Positions 7,164-15,393 of a stretch of 30,324 nt of DNA are shown piece by piece; position 1 is the stretch's first letter; every line of letters begins with the position of its first letter. This DNA comes from Bacillota bacterium (GTDB taxonomy: Bacteria > Bacillota > Clostridia > Oscillospirales > Acutalibacteraceae). The stretch covers positions 1 through 30,324 of the forward strand of contig JAEWUH010000195.1 in assembly GCA_023397245.1 (NCBI GenBank). The letters are read 5' to 3'. The translations under genes were made by a program, and so were the position numbers. The notes under the pieces are model-generated. The model did not search any database, was not told the DNA's origin, and worked only from the letters and a program-made list of their open reading frames with translations.

Positions 7164-7904
7164 TTATTTTGAAACGACAGACACTTTGACAACCGTTAAG
7201 GTACCGTTCACGGTTTTCTGTGTAATGCGCAGGATTTCGCCTGCCGTGATGCTGGAGAACCCGCTTTTTGTTGTGGCTGTGGTTGTAGAGGTGCCGGATT
7301 TTGCGGAAGTGCCGGTCTTTGAAGAGGTGCTTGTTCTGCTGGAAGTACCGGATTTTGTGGAAGAACTTGAGGAGGTTCCGCCCGCGTTCTGCGTACCGGT
7401 CGGTGCGTTGCCGGTCGGTGCGCCGCCTGTGGGCGCGTCACCGGAAGGAGCTCCGCCCGCGGGAGCCCCGCCGGAACCGGAATTGCCCTGGCCACCGGTG
7501 GAAAGCGTAAGCCCCACCGGAATCAGCAGGGTTTTGCTTTCACCCGTAGACGTATAGCCGTCGGAAGAGCTGCTGTCCGAAGAACTGCTGTCCGAGGAAG
7601 CGCTGCCGGCAGAGCTGCTGTTACCGGATTCTTTTACAAGGTCAAGTACGACCTCATTCCCGATGATGGAAGTAACCTTTCCGAGTATTACGGTTGAGGA
7701 ATCGGAACCGGAGCCGGAAGAATCGGAGCTCCCCGGCCGGTTCCCGCTTTTATTTCCCTGCGGGCCGCCCGTTCCCTGCTGATTCGTGTTTGCAGTTCCT
7801 GTATTTGCGGAGGAACTGCTTTTTGAAGAGCACGCGTTCAGCGGGAGCAGAATCATCATACACGCAAGGGCCGCGCAAAGTATCTTTTTAAAAATCATTT
7901 TCAT
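7164..7904 (-). CDS. Low-complexity lipoprotein of the export operon
   Basis: The 246-residue product has a lipoprotein signal: basic start, hydrophobic core and lipobox L-N-A-C with C25 as the predicted lipidation site. The rest is very low in complexity: Ser/Gly/Asn-rich (residues 26-70), a short ordered part V-I-L-G-K-V-T-S-I-I-G-N-E-V-V-L-D-L, a Ser/Asp block, a G-G-A-P-type repeat (about 146-170), a Thr/Ser/Lys block (183-207), and an ordered C-terminus that includes G-E-I-L-R-I-T. The two ordered pieces may form one small beta domain interrupted by linkers. AGGAGG lies two bases from the first ATG and eight from the in-frame ATG at 7898, so translation may start at either. It follows the permease by 9 bases. 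I do not recognise a named family; a membrane-anchored partner of the transporter is likely. Confidence 0.8.
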   Translation of the reverse strand: MKMIFKKILCAALACMMILLPLNACSSKSSSSANTGTANTNQQGTGGPQGNKSGNRPGSSDSSGSGSDSSTVILGKVTSIIGNEVVLDLVKESGNSSSAGSASSDSSSSDSSSSDGYTSTGESKTLLIPVGLTLSTGGQGNSGSGGAPAGGAPSGDAPTGGAPTGNAPTGTQNAGGTSSSSSTKSGTSSRTSTSSKTGTSAKSGTSTTTATTKSGFSSITAGEILRITQKTVNGTLTVVKVSVVSK

Positions 7905-7913
7905 GTCCTCCTG

Positions 7914-9281
7914 TCATTCCTGAGACAAGGCTTCAATCGGTGTAAGCTGCGCGGCCTTGTAAGCAGGGTAAAATCCGAACGCCGTTCCGGTGATGACTGC
8001 AAAGGCAAGTGCGAGGATACCGCCGATGGAGGACGGCGAAACCGTCATCCCGGTCAGCCGGAGAAGCGGCACAAGCCCGTAGCCTGCAATCAGCCCCACA
8101 AACCCGCCGAAAACGCCGATCAAATTTGCCTCCGTTAAAAATTCCAGCAGGATTTCACGCTTGTTGCAGCCCAGCGCCTTTAAGATGCCGATTTCCTGCG
8201 TGCGCTCTTTCACCGAAACAAAAAGCACGTTCATAATACCGATGCCGCCCACGATAAATACCACGATTGCCACGGAGATTAAGAGCATGGAAAGCGTATT
8301 GGCGGAAGCGGTTGCCGCTTCCATTTCCGCGCCGGCATCCGTCAGGGTGAATTTGCCGCTCGGGTAATTCTCCGTGAGTACGGCCTTGATGTTCGCCATT
8401 ACGGTTTCAATCTGGGTTACGTCGGAGGCGATGGCCGTGATGGTCGGCGTGGCGGAGCTGCCGAGCACAAATTTATTCGCCGTGGAATAGGGGAGATAGA
8501 TGGAGTCGTCCGGGCTGATGCCGGACGATACCGACCCCATTTCAGCCAGTACGCCTTCGACCGTATAGGTTTTTCCTTCAATGGTCATATCGGAGCCGTA
8601 CGCGGCGTACGCGCTGCCGAAAAGTGTTTTTGCAAGCTTGTAGCCGACTACGGCCACCTTGGACTTGTTTTCCTGGTCATCCTGTGAAATAAAGGAGCCG
8701 GTCAGCATTTGCAGATTGCTGATGCTCTGGTATTCCGGCAGGCAGCCCACGACGGTTTCGTCGGTTTCTGCATCCAGCTCGTCAGTCAGGACCGCCCCGG
8801 TTCCGCTTGAAATAATCGAAGCGGAAGTGAGGTTCGGCACATAGGAGACGATATCGTCCACATCGGTTGTGGTAAGGGTAACCCCCTTCTGCGCCTTTGT
8901 TGAGGAACCGCCTCCGGGGAATCCGCCCCCGCCGGGCATACCGCCTCCGGCGCTGCCTCCGCCGGATTTCGAGCCTCCGCCGGCCGTTCCTCCTCCGGGG
9001 AATCCGCCGCCGCCGGGCATGTCTCCGCCGGGCATTCCGCCCATCATTCCGCCCATCATCTCATCCTGCATATCCGCCTGCGTGCTCACGGAAACCTGAA
9101 TTGCGCCGACATTCAGAGTCTTGAACTGGTTCTGTACGTCTTCCTTGCCGCCGTTGCCGATGGCGATAACCAGCACGATGGTGGCGGCGCCCACGATAAC
9201 GCCCAGGGAGGTAAGAAGAACTTTCGTTTTCGTCTGTATGATATTGATCCATACCTGATGGATTATTTCAGTGAATCTCAT
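7914..9281 (-). CDS. MacB/FtsX-type ABC permease with a Met/Gly-rich extracytoplasmic insert
   Basis: A 455-residue permease with the MacB plan: a membrane helix at about 21-43 (ending A-I-G-N-G-G), a large extracytoplasmic domain, then three C-terminal helices (about 335-450) with G-I-M-N-V-L-F-V-S-V and E-R-T-Q-E-I-G-I-L-K-A-L-G, the latter a hallmark that contacts the ATPase. It would work with the ATPase at 6266 and the HlyD protein at 9278. Residues 71-127 are odd: a stretch of Met, Gly and Pro in which M-P-G-G-G-G-F-P-G-G-G appears twice, placed just after the first extracytoplasmic strand. The start overlaps the hlyD-like stop by 4 nt (ATGA). MacB-like systems in Gram-positive bacteria export peptides, antibiotics or cell-envelope products; the cargo is unknown here. 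Confidence 0.93.
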   Translation of the reverse strand: MRFTEIIHQVWINIIQTKTKVLLTSLGVIVGAATIVLVIAIGNGGKEDVQNQFKTLNVGAIQVSVSTQADMQDEMMGGMMGGMPGGDMPGGGGFPGGGTAGGGSKSGGGSAGGGMPGGGGFPGGGSSTKAQKGVTLTTTDVDDIVSYVPNLTSASIISSGTGAVLTDELDAETDETVVGCLPEYQSISNLQMLTGSFISQDDQENKSKVAVVGYKLAKTLFGSAYAAYGSDMTIEGKTYTVEGVLAEMGSVSSGISPDDSIYLPYSTANKFVLGSSATPTITAIASDVTQIETVMANIKAVLTENYPSGKFTLTDAGAEMEAATASANTLSMLLISVAIVVFIVGGIGIMNVLFVSVKERTQEIGILKALGCNKREILLEFLTEANLIGVFGGFVGLIAGYGLVPLLRLTGMTVSPSSIGGILALAFAVITGTAFGFYPAYKAAQLTPIEALSQE

Positions 9282-11086
9282 TTTGTCACCGTACTTTCGG
9301 CCAATACGGTATCCCCCTCCTTTAACCCGCTGAGGATTTCAACATAACGGCCATTGGAGAAGCCGGTTGTAACGGTCGTTTTGGTTTGCGTGCCGTCCGC
9401 GCTTTTCACCAGCACGCACGAAACGCCGTCCTGAAAACTGATGGCCTGATTGGCTACGTAAAGCACGTTCTTCTTCTGCTTCTTGATAAAGTTTACTTCC
9501 CCGCTCATCCCGATATAGATGTCCTTGGTGTTATCCGCCGTCATCTGGGAGGTAACGGTATAGGTTACGGAGGAGGAGCCGGAACGCGCGGGGGAGGTGG
9601 CAATGCTGATGACCTTACCGGCGAAGGTCTGGCCGTCGTAGGAGGTAAGGGTCATCTCGGTCGCCTGCCCGATGGTGGCCTCGGTCACGTCCTCCTCGGA
9701 GAGGGAAACCGTCATGCTGACGCTTTTCGTCTTGGCAATCGTTACGATGGTGGCGTTTGCCTCAACGTCCGCGCCGTCCGTATAGCTTACCGAAACGATA
9801 ATGCCGTCGCAGGGGGCGGTGATCGCGCCGTTGCCGTTCAGTGCGCTTTCCACATCGGCAAGCTCGTTTTTCAGATTGTCATATGTGGTTTGGTTGGATG
9901 ATACGGAAGCCGAAAGTTGGTCGACCGTCAGGTCATAGGTCGCCTGCGCGTTTGTGCCGTCGATCAGGCTGCTCTGCATGGTCAGGTCCGCGGTATCCAG
10001 ACTGGAGCCGTAGGACTTCTGCGCTTTTTCCAGCGCGTTCTGCGCGGATTTTACATCGCTTTGCAGGGAGGTGACTTTGGTGGTGAGTTCGTTGGCGGCA
10101 GTCGTTTCATTGGAAGAAGTGATGCCGTATTTCATGGAGTACGTATCATTGAAATCGTCGTATGCTGTGGAGTAGTTGTTATATTCCGCCGTATAGAATG
10201 CGACCTTGCTTTCCAGATCCTCTTTGCCTTTTGCAGTGGTCTGCACATAGTCGTAATATTTCTCGTACTGGTCGGAAGCCTCGTTATAAGCGGTTTTTTC
10301 TTCGCTGTAATCGTCCGAATCGCTTGCTTTTGCGGCAAGATATGCACCGTAGGCGGTGTCCTTCGCCTTTTTCAGCGTATCCAGCTCCGTGAGCACATCC
10401 GAATGGTCGGTTTCATAGTTGGAAAGCTGGGTGGTATAGCTTGCCTGTGTGGTTTTCGCGTCGTCGCGCCATTTTTTCAGCTGCTTCAGCTTGGCAAAGT
10501 CTGCGGGGAAGCTTTTCTGCAGCGCCTGGTATTTTGCCAGATCGGTCTGCTTTTCCTTTAATGTTTCTTTATCCGTCGCAATTTCGTTTGCAAGGTCGGT
10601 CCTGGTCAGGGAAGCCGTAGTTGCCGCGTTGGCCGCGTCCTGTTTGCTCTTTTCATAAGTCAGCTTTGCGGTTTTCAGCTTGGTTTCCTGATTGGTCAGG
10701 GCTTCCTCAAGCGCGATTTTCGCAGACGCAAGCTTGGCAAGCGAGTCGGACGCGCCGGAGGTGATACTGCTCTTGTCGAGCGTAACAAGGGTATCGCCGG
10801 ACTTTACTTTATAGCCCGCCTTTACCTTCGCACTGTCGATGGTGACGGCAACCGGGAATTTTACCGTGACCTCGTCGAGCGTAACCGTTCCTGTTTCGCT
10901 TGTTCCAACGGTTACGTCTCCTTTTTCAACCGTGTACTCACGGTAGTTTGTGGTCGTCTTTGATTTATTTTGGTTCAGATAAAGCGATACCGATAAGATC
11001 ACTGCTGTTGCCAGAACAGCACCGGAAGCAATAATAATGCACAGTTTCTTATTTTTTCCTACAAAGCTCAGTATTTTTTCTTTCAT
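9278..11086 (-). CDS. HlyD/MacA-family membrane-fusion (adaptor) protein with a long coiled coil
   Basis: A 602-residue protein with a short cytoplasmic N-terminus and one membrane anchor (about 14-36), then a beta-barrel/lipoyl half (T-G-T-V-T-L-D-E-V, K-S-G-D-T-L-V-T-L-D). A very long helical hairpin rich in Lys, Ala, Asp and Gln follows (about 110-420), and then the second lipoyl half (I-T-A-P-C-D-G-I-I-V-S-V) and a barrel with E-E-D-V-T-E-A-T-I-G. That order defines the MacA/HlyD group. The hairpin is longer than in typical MacA (about 370 residues in total), as seen in Gram-positive adaptors. GGAGG precedes the ATG. It is the first gene of the operon and overlaps the permease by 4 nt. 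A TATAAT-like -10 is seen about 40 bases upstream but no good -35, consistent with activation by a regulator such as the divergent gene at 11253. Confidence 0.92.
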   Translation of the reverse strand: MKEKILSFVGKNKKLCIIIASGAVLATAVILSVSLYLNQNKSKTTTNYREYTVEKGDVTVGTSETGTVTLDEVTVKFPVAVTIDSAKVKAGYKVKSGDTLVTLDKSSITSGASDSLAKLASAKIALEEALTNQETKLKTAKLTYEKSKQDAANAATTASLTRTDLANEIATDKETLKEKQTDLAKYQALQKSFPADFAKLKQLKKWRDDAKTTQASYTTQLSNYETDHSDVLTELDTLKKAKDTAYGAYLAAKASDSDDYSEEKTAYNEASDQYEKYYDYVQTTAKGKEDLESKVAFYTAEYNNYSTAYDDFNDTYSMKYGITSSNETTAANELTTKVTSLQSDVKSAQNALEKAQKSYGSSLDTADLTMQSSLIDGTNAQATYDLTVDQLSASVSSNQTTYDNLKNELADVESALNGNGAITAPCDGIIVSVSYTDGADVEANATIVTIAKTKSVSMTVSLSEEDVTEATIGQATEMTLTSYDGQTFAGKVISIATSPARSGSSSVTYTVTSQMTADNTKDIYIGMSGEVNFIKKQKKNVLYVANQAISFQDGVSCVLVKSADGTQTKTTVTTGFSNGRYVEILSGLKEGDTVLAESTVTK

Positions 11087-11252
11087 TGCTGGCCTCCATT
11101 TCCGCTTTCTGCACTTTATTATAAGTTCACTACATTAACTGCGGCTTAAAGAATGGATAATTCACCCAAATTTAAGCGCGTATTCACAAGAACGTCACAC
11201 ACAAAAAGGGCTTTATTGCTATAATAAGAATTAGCAGAACGGAGGTATTTAC

Positions 11253-11948
11253 ATGAAAATATTGATAATAGAGAATGATGAGAAAGTTGAAAGAAAGTTA
11301 AAACGGGTGATAACCAAAAAGCGCAACGAAGTCTATTCCGTAAACGACGGAGAAGTCGGACTGGATGAAGCTTTAAGCGGGATTTATGATGCAGTGGTCA
11401 TTGACGCGGAGCTTGGCGGCTGTGCCGGTCTGGACGTTTTAAAGCGAATCCGGAAGGCCAGGATTTCCGTACCCGTGCTCATGCTGTCTCCCAAATGCAG
11501 TGTAAGCGAAAAAGTGCGCAGTCTGGAAAGCGGGGCCGACGATTTTATGGAAAGGCCGTTTGCCGACGAAGAATTTATGGCAAGGCTGAACGCAATCACC
11601 CGCCGCAGGGGTGAATTTATTCTGGACAACCTTCTTCATTTTTCAAAATTAAGTCTGGATATGGGAACCTATGAACTGACGCACGGGGACGATTCCGTCC
11701 GACTTTCCAATAAAGAGTTTGAAATCATGAAATACTTCTTCCTGAACGGGCACAACATCGTCAGCAAGGAGGAGCTGCTGAGCCGCCTTTGGGGGCTGGA
11801 AAATTCCACGGCGGACAACAACCTCGAAGTGTACATAAGCTATCTGCGGAGAAAGCTTATCCGAATCGGCTCCGATATCCGAATATTCTGCGTAAAGAAC
11901 GTGGGCTACCGGCTGCTTGACCCGCAGCTGGAACGTGCCTGCGTATGA
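11253..11948 (+). CDS. OmpR-type response regulator with an atypical receiver
   Basis: The 231-residue product has a receiver domain (1-115) and a winged-helix DNA-binding domain (about 135-225, with L-S-N-K-E-F-E-I-M-K-Y-F and V-Y-I-S-Y-L-R-R-K-L, G-Y-R-L). The phospho-acceptor D51 is kept (V-V-I-D-A-E-L). Two other key positions differ: the first acidic pair reads E7-N8 rather than E-D, and the lysine that normally precedes the K-P dipeptide is R101 (E-R-P-F). S79 replaces the usual T before A. No sensor kinase lies beside it. The gene starts 7 bases after GGAGGT and has TATAAT at 11220-11225. It is divergent from the HlyD/MacB operon, with 166 bases between the two starts, so control of that operon is the natural guess. 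The altered receiver suggests weak, absent or unusual phosphorylation. Confidence 0.92.
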   Translation: MKILIIENDEKVERKLKRVITKKRNEVYSVNDGEVGLDEALSGIYDAVVIDAELGGCAGLDVLKRIRKARISVPVLMLSPKCSVSEKVRSLESGADDFMERPFADEEFMARLNAITRRRGEFILDNLLHFSKLSLDMGTYELTHGDDSVRLSNKEFEIMKYFFLNGHNIVSKEELLSRLWGLENSTADNNLEVYISYLRRKLIRIGSDIRIFCVKNVGYRLLDPQLERACV

Positions 11949-11970
11949 GAAACGAATAAGGGCAAACATA

Positions 11971-12013
11971 AAGACAGGGACTTTCCGGCGTCGCCGGAAA
12001 GTCCCTGTCTTTT
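11971..12013 (+). terminator. Bidirectional terminator between the response regulator and the PBP gene
   Basis: A very stable 19-bp stem (11971-11989 with 11993-12011) and three-base loop lie between two convergent genes. T residues follow on the plus strand (TCTTTTATT) and the minus strand (TCTTTATG), so it can end transcripts from both sides. Confidence 0.9.
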
Positions 12014-12046
12014 ATTGTGAAGTTTCCGGTCATACCGGAAATTTTG

Positions 12047-13432
12047 CTATTTTAAAGTCTTCGCCGCGGCGGTCATCAAGGCCGAAGCAATTTCACCGGC
12101 GGAGGTCATGCCGCTCTTGGAATTTTCCACCACGATGGCGAAAGCCAGCGGCGTGTCGCTGTTGGAGGAAAAGCCGACCATCCACCCGTTCGGGTCTTTT
12201 CCGCCGCCCACTTCCGCCGTGCCGGTTTTGGCGCAAACGGCAAGTCCGGGGAATCGCTTATCGCCGTAATAGCTGGAAACGTTGTAGCGCAGATAGGTTT
12301 TTAGTCGGTCGGCCGTTTCCTTTTTAAAGAGCTGCGCCTCGTTCTGCGTTCTTCCAACCTGTGTGGGCAGGCCGAATTGCGTCGTAATGCGATCGATCAG
12401 ATACGGTTTTACCGGGGTGCCTCCGTTTGCAATCGCACCCATCATCAGCATCATGTGGTAGGGGTTCGTCAAATCCGTATACTGCCCGACTCCCGACCAG
12501 CCGAGCTCGTTGTCCGCCACGCCGTTTACCTTGTAGACGCTTTTGCTCGTCGGAATCCCGTCCAGGTCAAAGCTGCGGTTGAAGCCCGCGGCGTTTGCGG
12601 CGTCGGTCATTTTTTTCTGGCCGAGCTCAATCGCAATCTGCGCGAACGCAACGTTTGAGGACTTTGCCAGTGCGTTTTTAAAATTAAGGGTACCGTAGGC
12701 GGAAACATCCGTGATTTTGTTGCCGTTTATCATGATGCTGCCGTTGCAGTTCCAGGTGCGTTTGTCCAGATCGGGGAAATTCTCGATTGCCGCGGCGGAG
12801 GTCACGATTTTGAAAATCGAGCCGGGCGTATAGGAGGAGGAAAGCACGCGGTTCAGATAAACGCCGTTGTACTTTCCGGTTTTGTCGGTGTCAAGGTCCT
12901 TGGGCGGGTTTTCCGGGTCAAAATTCGGTGTGCTCACCATGCAGAGCATCTGACCGGTTTTGTAGTTGTAAATCGCAACCGCGCCGCTCCGGCTCCCGAG
13001 CTTTTGGAGCGCCAGCTTGCACAGGCTGCTGTCAAGCGTCAGCTTGATGTCGCACCCACTGCTTTTGCCCGAGGGAGCCGCCAGCCCGGTGACGATATTG
13101 TAGCCGGAAAGCTGGGAGCGGTAGCTGTACTGGATGCCGGTTGAAATAGAACCGCTGGTATCGCCCACCGCGTGCAGCATCGCGCGGCGGATTGTTTCAT
13201 CACTGCTGTAAATCCGCTTGCCGTTTTCGCTCTTCGCCAGCACCGTGTCGTTGCGGTCAAGAATCCTGCCGCCGTAGGTAAGCTGGCCGCCGCCCGAAAG
13301 ATGCTTGTTGAACGGCTGCATGGCCCAGGTGCCGCCCTGCGTGACCAGTCCGAAAAGGAATACGCCGAGGCCGAACAGGAAACCGAGGCCGAGAATATAA
13401 AGAATCAGGGAACGCGTTCCGGTCGTTTTCAC
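12047..13432 (-). CDS. Class B penicillin-binding protein (peptidoglycan transpeptidase)
   Basis: The 461-residue protein has one N-terminal membrane helix (about 8-30) and a transpeptidase domain with the three active-site motifs: S-I-F-K (S205-K208, nucleophile), S-S-N (258-260) and K-T-G-T (402-405). The pedestal region is short (G-G-R-I-L-D-R-N at 54-61), as in the PbpA/PBP2-like proteins found next to FtsW/RodA-type genes in Gram-positive bacteria. It crosslinks peptidoglycan outside the membrane, working with the glycosyltransferase encoded just upstream. The start is GTG at 13432, 8 bases after AAGGAGG, and GTGA overlaps the stop of the upstream gene, so the two are translationally coupled. 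Whether it serves division, elongation or sporulation cannot be decided here. Confidence 0.93.
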   Translation of the reverse strand: MKTTGTRSLILYILGLGFLFGLGVFLFGLVTQGGTWAMQPFNKHLSGGGQLTYGGRILDRNDTVLAKSENGKRIYSSDETIRRAMLHAVGDTSGSISTGIQYSYRSQLSGYNIVTGLAAPSGKSSGCDIKLTLDSSLCKLALQKLGSRSGAVAIYNYKTGQMLCMVSTPNFDPENPPKDLDTDKTGKYNGVYLNRVLSSSYTPGSIFKIVTSAAAIENFPDLDKRTWNCNGSIMINGNKITDVSAYGTLNFKNALAKSSNVAFAQIAIELGQKKMTDAANAAGFNRSFDLDGIPTSKSVYKVNGVADNELGWSGVGQYTDLTNPYHMMLMMGAIANGGTPVKPYLIDRITTQFGLPTQVGRTQNEAQLFKKETADRLKTYLRYNVSSYYGDKRFPGLAVCAKTGTAEVGGGKDPNGWMVGFSSNSDTPLAFAIVVENSKSGMTSAGEIASALMTAAAKTLK

Positions 13433-15114
13433 CGTTTCTTCCTCCTTGCCGCGTAAGTGCGCTCATCGCTGGCCTTAATAAAGGCGAGCAGCCCCCAGAC
13501 CGCCACCAGGCTGGAGCCGCCGAGGCTTACAAACGGAAGGGTAACGCCGGTCAGCGGCAGAACGTCGGTTGCGCCGAAAACATTCAGGCAGGTCTGGAAC
13601 AGCAGCATCCCGGCTGCCGCACAGGCGGAAATCGAATAAAAAGTCGAGCGGCTCCGCGTCGCGTCCGAACGTGCGTAAAACAGGAGCATCGCGATGGCAA
13701 AAACCACCGCAAGGCCAAGAATCACCCCGAGCTCCTCGCAGATCATGCCGAACATCAGGTCGCTGGTGGAAGCGAATACGGTTTTAAGGCTGCCTTTTCC
13801 AAGTCCTATGCCGAACAGCCCGCCGCTCGCGGAATAGCTGAGCACGCGCGTCTGCTGGTAGCCCGTTCCCTCCGCGTAATCCCAGACATGGCGCCACGCT
13901 TTAAAGCGATCCGCCACGTAGGGCTTGAACTTGATAATGAGGAACGCCCCGAACGCAGCCACGGCGCAAATCAGCGCGACGGTCCGCACGCTGCCGGAGC
14001 GCATGAACGCGATAATCAGGAAGGTAATGAAAAAGACGCAGGCCGTGCCAAAATCGCGCATCAGAAAGAGCGCGCCCAGGCATACGGCGGAAAACGAGAT
14101 GAATCCCGTCAGGTTTTTGGCGGTCTGGAGCCTGTCCAGCGTAGAGGCACCCACAAAGATAAATGCGATTTTAATGAACTCCGAAGGCTGAATGGAAAAA
14201 CCCCCAAGGTTAATCCAGTTTCTTGCGCCGTTTTGCGCACGCGCAAACACCAGATTTACGGCAAACAGCACGATCGCGGCCACACCGATGGCTACGCGCA
14301 TCTTCATAACCCGGTTCAGATCATTCAGGAACCAGATCATCACACAGAACAGCACCACGCCGATGCCGAGCGCGCCCAGCTGCTTGTAGGCGTCCTTTTT
14401 GCTTGCTTCAAAGATCAGCATGATGCCGATCCCGCTCAGCAGAAAGCCCACGGTTTCCAGTTCAAAGCTGACGCGCTTAAACCCCTTCATGGAGATCAGG
14501 TACAGAATCCATTCCAGCGCAAACATCACGCCGAACGGGATGGCCGGTTCGTAATTGAACGCCGCGCCGCCGAAGCAGGCCTGAACGCACAGCAGAAGCT
14601 GAATGAGCGAAACGCGGAACAGCAGCCCCGCGGGCGAAGCGGCGGGAAGAATCCGCCGGACGGACTGCGGCTTTTCATTTGGGGTACGGTTGAACCGCAG
14701 GGCGGTGGAGCCGAGGACGATCATGTCGCCGGGAATGATCCGGCAGGCTTCTTGCAGCTTTTTCGCGTTGACAAAGGTGCCCGCCTTGGAACCCGTATCG
14801 GAAACGTACCACCCGGTTTCGCGCCGCATCAGAACGGCGTGACTGCGGCTTACCGTCGTATCGTTTAAGACGATATCACAGCTTTTGCTTCGGCCGAGCG
14901 AATTTTCCCAGTACAGCACCGGAATGGTTTCATTTGTAATTGTATTTTCGAGTATGACCACGGGGTCTTCGCGTCTGCGCCCCTTTTTCAGTGAGGAGTA
15001 GCTTTTCAGAACAACGATAATCGAAAGGGCGGGCACCAGAATTCTGAAAATGAACAGCGCCATGGAAATTGCATATTGGACCGACGGATTTGAAAACAGT
15101 GAGCTGAACTGCAA
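13429..15114 (-). CDS. FHA domain fused to a FtsW/RodA/SpoVE (SEDS) peptidoglycan glycosyltransferase
   Basis: A 561-residue fusion. After an N-terminal membrane helix (about 15-37) comes a cytoplasmic FHA domain (52-142) with L-G-R-S (73-76), S-R-S-H (89-92) and G-T-F-V-N (112-116), the phosphothreonine-binding residues. From about 160 a SEDS polytopic domain follows, with G-A-R-N-W-I-N-L-G-G-F-S-I-Q-P-S-E-F and K, and L-P-L-T-G-V-T-L-P-F-V-S-L-G-G-S-S near the end, both diagnostic of FtsW/RodA. SEDS proteins polymerise glycan strands with a class B PBP, which is the next gene. The FHA part suggests control by a Ser/Thr kinase encoded elsewhere. The start is TTG at 15114, 7 bases after GGGGG. 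A promoter at 15160-15188 precedes it. Confidence 0.93.
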   Translation of the reverse strand: MQFSSLFSNPSVQYAISMALFIFRILVPALSIIVVLKSYSSLKKGRRREDPVVILENTITNETIPVLYWENSLGRSKSCDIVLNDTTVSRSHAVLMRRETGWYVSDTGSKAGTFVNAKKLQEACRIIPGDMIVLGSTALRFNRTPNEKPQSVRRILPAASPAGLLFRVSLIQLLLCVQACFGGAAFNYEPAIPFGVMFALEWILYLISMKGFKRVSFELETVGFLLSGIGIMLIFEASKKDAYKQLGALGIGVVLFCVMIWFLNDLNRVMKMRVAIGVAAIVLFAVNLVFARAQNGARNWINLGGFSIQPSEFIKIAFIFVGASTLDRLQTAKNLTGFISFSAVCLGALFLMRDFGTACVFFITFLIIAFMRSGSVRTVALICAVAAFGAFLIIKFKPYVADRFKAWRHVWDYAEGTGYQQTRVLSYSASGGLFGIGLGKGSLKTVFASTSDLMFGMICEELGVILGLAVVFAIAMLLFYARSDATRSRSTFYSISACAAAGMLLFQTCLNVFGATDVLPLTGVTLPFVSLGGSSLVAVWGLLAFIKASDERTYAARRKKR

Positions 15115-15159
15115 GAGAGTGCCCCCTTTCCTCCTAATTTTAAGATATAATCTATCTTT

Positions 15160-15188
15160 ATTATACTAGGATTTAACAATAAAGTAAA
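15160..15188 (-). promoter_or_regulatory. Promoter of the FHA-FtsW/PBP operon
   Basis: On the minus strand TTTACT (15188-15183) and TATAAT (15165-15160) are separated by 17 bases, about 45 bases upstream of the TTG start. The -10 is perfect; the -35 matches at four of six positions. Confidence 0.65.
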
Positions 15189-15194
15189 CGAAGG

Positions 15195-15351
15195 CAGTCG
15201 ATAAAGTCGCGCAACCGCAAAATTGTGGCGCAATTTTGCTTACTGCGTGGGCTGCGCTTGCAAATTTCGGTCACATACCAAAAAGTATGCTCCCTCACTT
15301 GCCGCGTTTGCCGCCTTGCCTTGCGCGATTTCTCGACGCCTGATGCTTTTT
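15195..15351 (+). repeat. Second full copy of the ~155-bp intergenic element
   Basis: Same orientation and length as the copy at 6991-7145, with the same ends (GTCGATAAAGTCGCGCAA and GCGCGATTTCTCGAC). It also has an inner palindrome GCAAAATTG-tggcg-CAATTTTGC and a GGTCACATAC / GTATG pair. It lies just upstream of the promoter for the FHA-FtsW operon. Confidence 0.75.
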
Positions 15352-15363
15352 ACACTATATAAA

Positions 15364-15393
15364 CACGGAGGGAACAAATTTGTTCCCTCCGTG
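15364..15393 (-). terminator. Perfect 30-bp palindrome, possible terminator of the pyridoxamine kinase transcript
   Basis: CACGGAGGGAACAAA and its exact reverse complement abut with no spacer. On the minus strand it is followed by TTTATATAG, a weak U-tract. It lies about 160 bases past the end of the kinase gene. Between the two (15394-15552) no gene is seen. Confidence 0.4.

Noticed and set aside
9917..10561. Open frame (214 codons) with hydrophobic stretches on the plus strand
   Set aside because: Antisense to the coiled-coil part of the HlyD-type gene; the apparent hydrophobicity is the complement of Lys/Asp/Ala codons.
13888..14868. Long open frame (326 codons) on the plus strand
   Set aside because: It is antisense to the FHA-FtsW gene, with a composition rich in His, Gln, Arg and Gly typical of a GC-biased shadow frame, and has no ribosome binding site.
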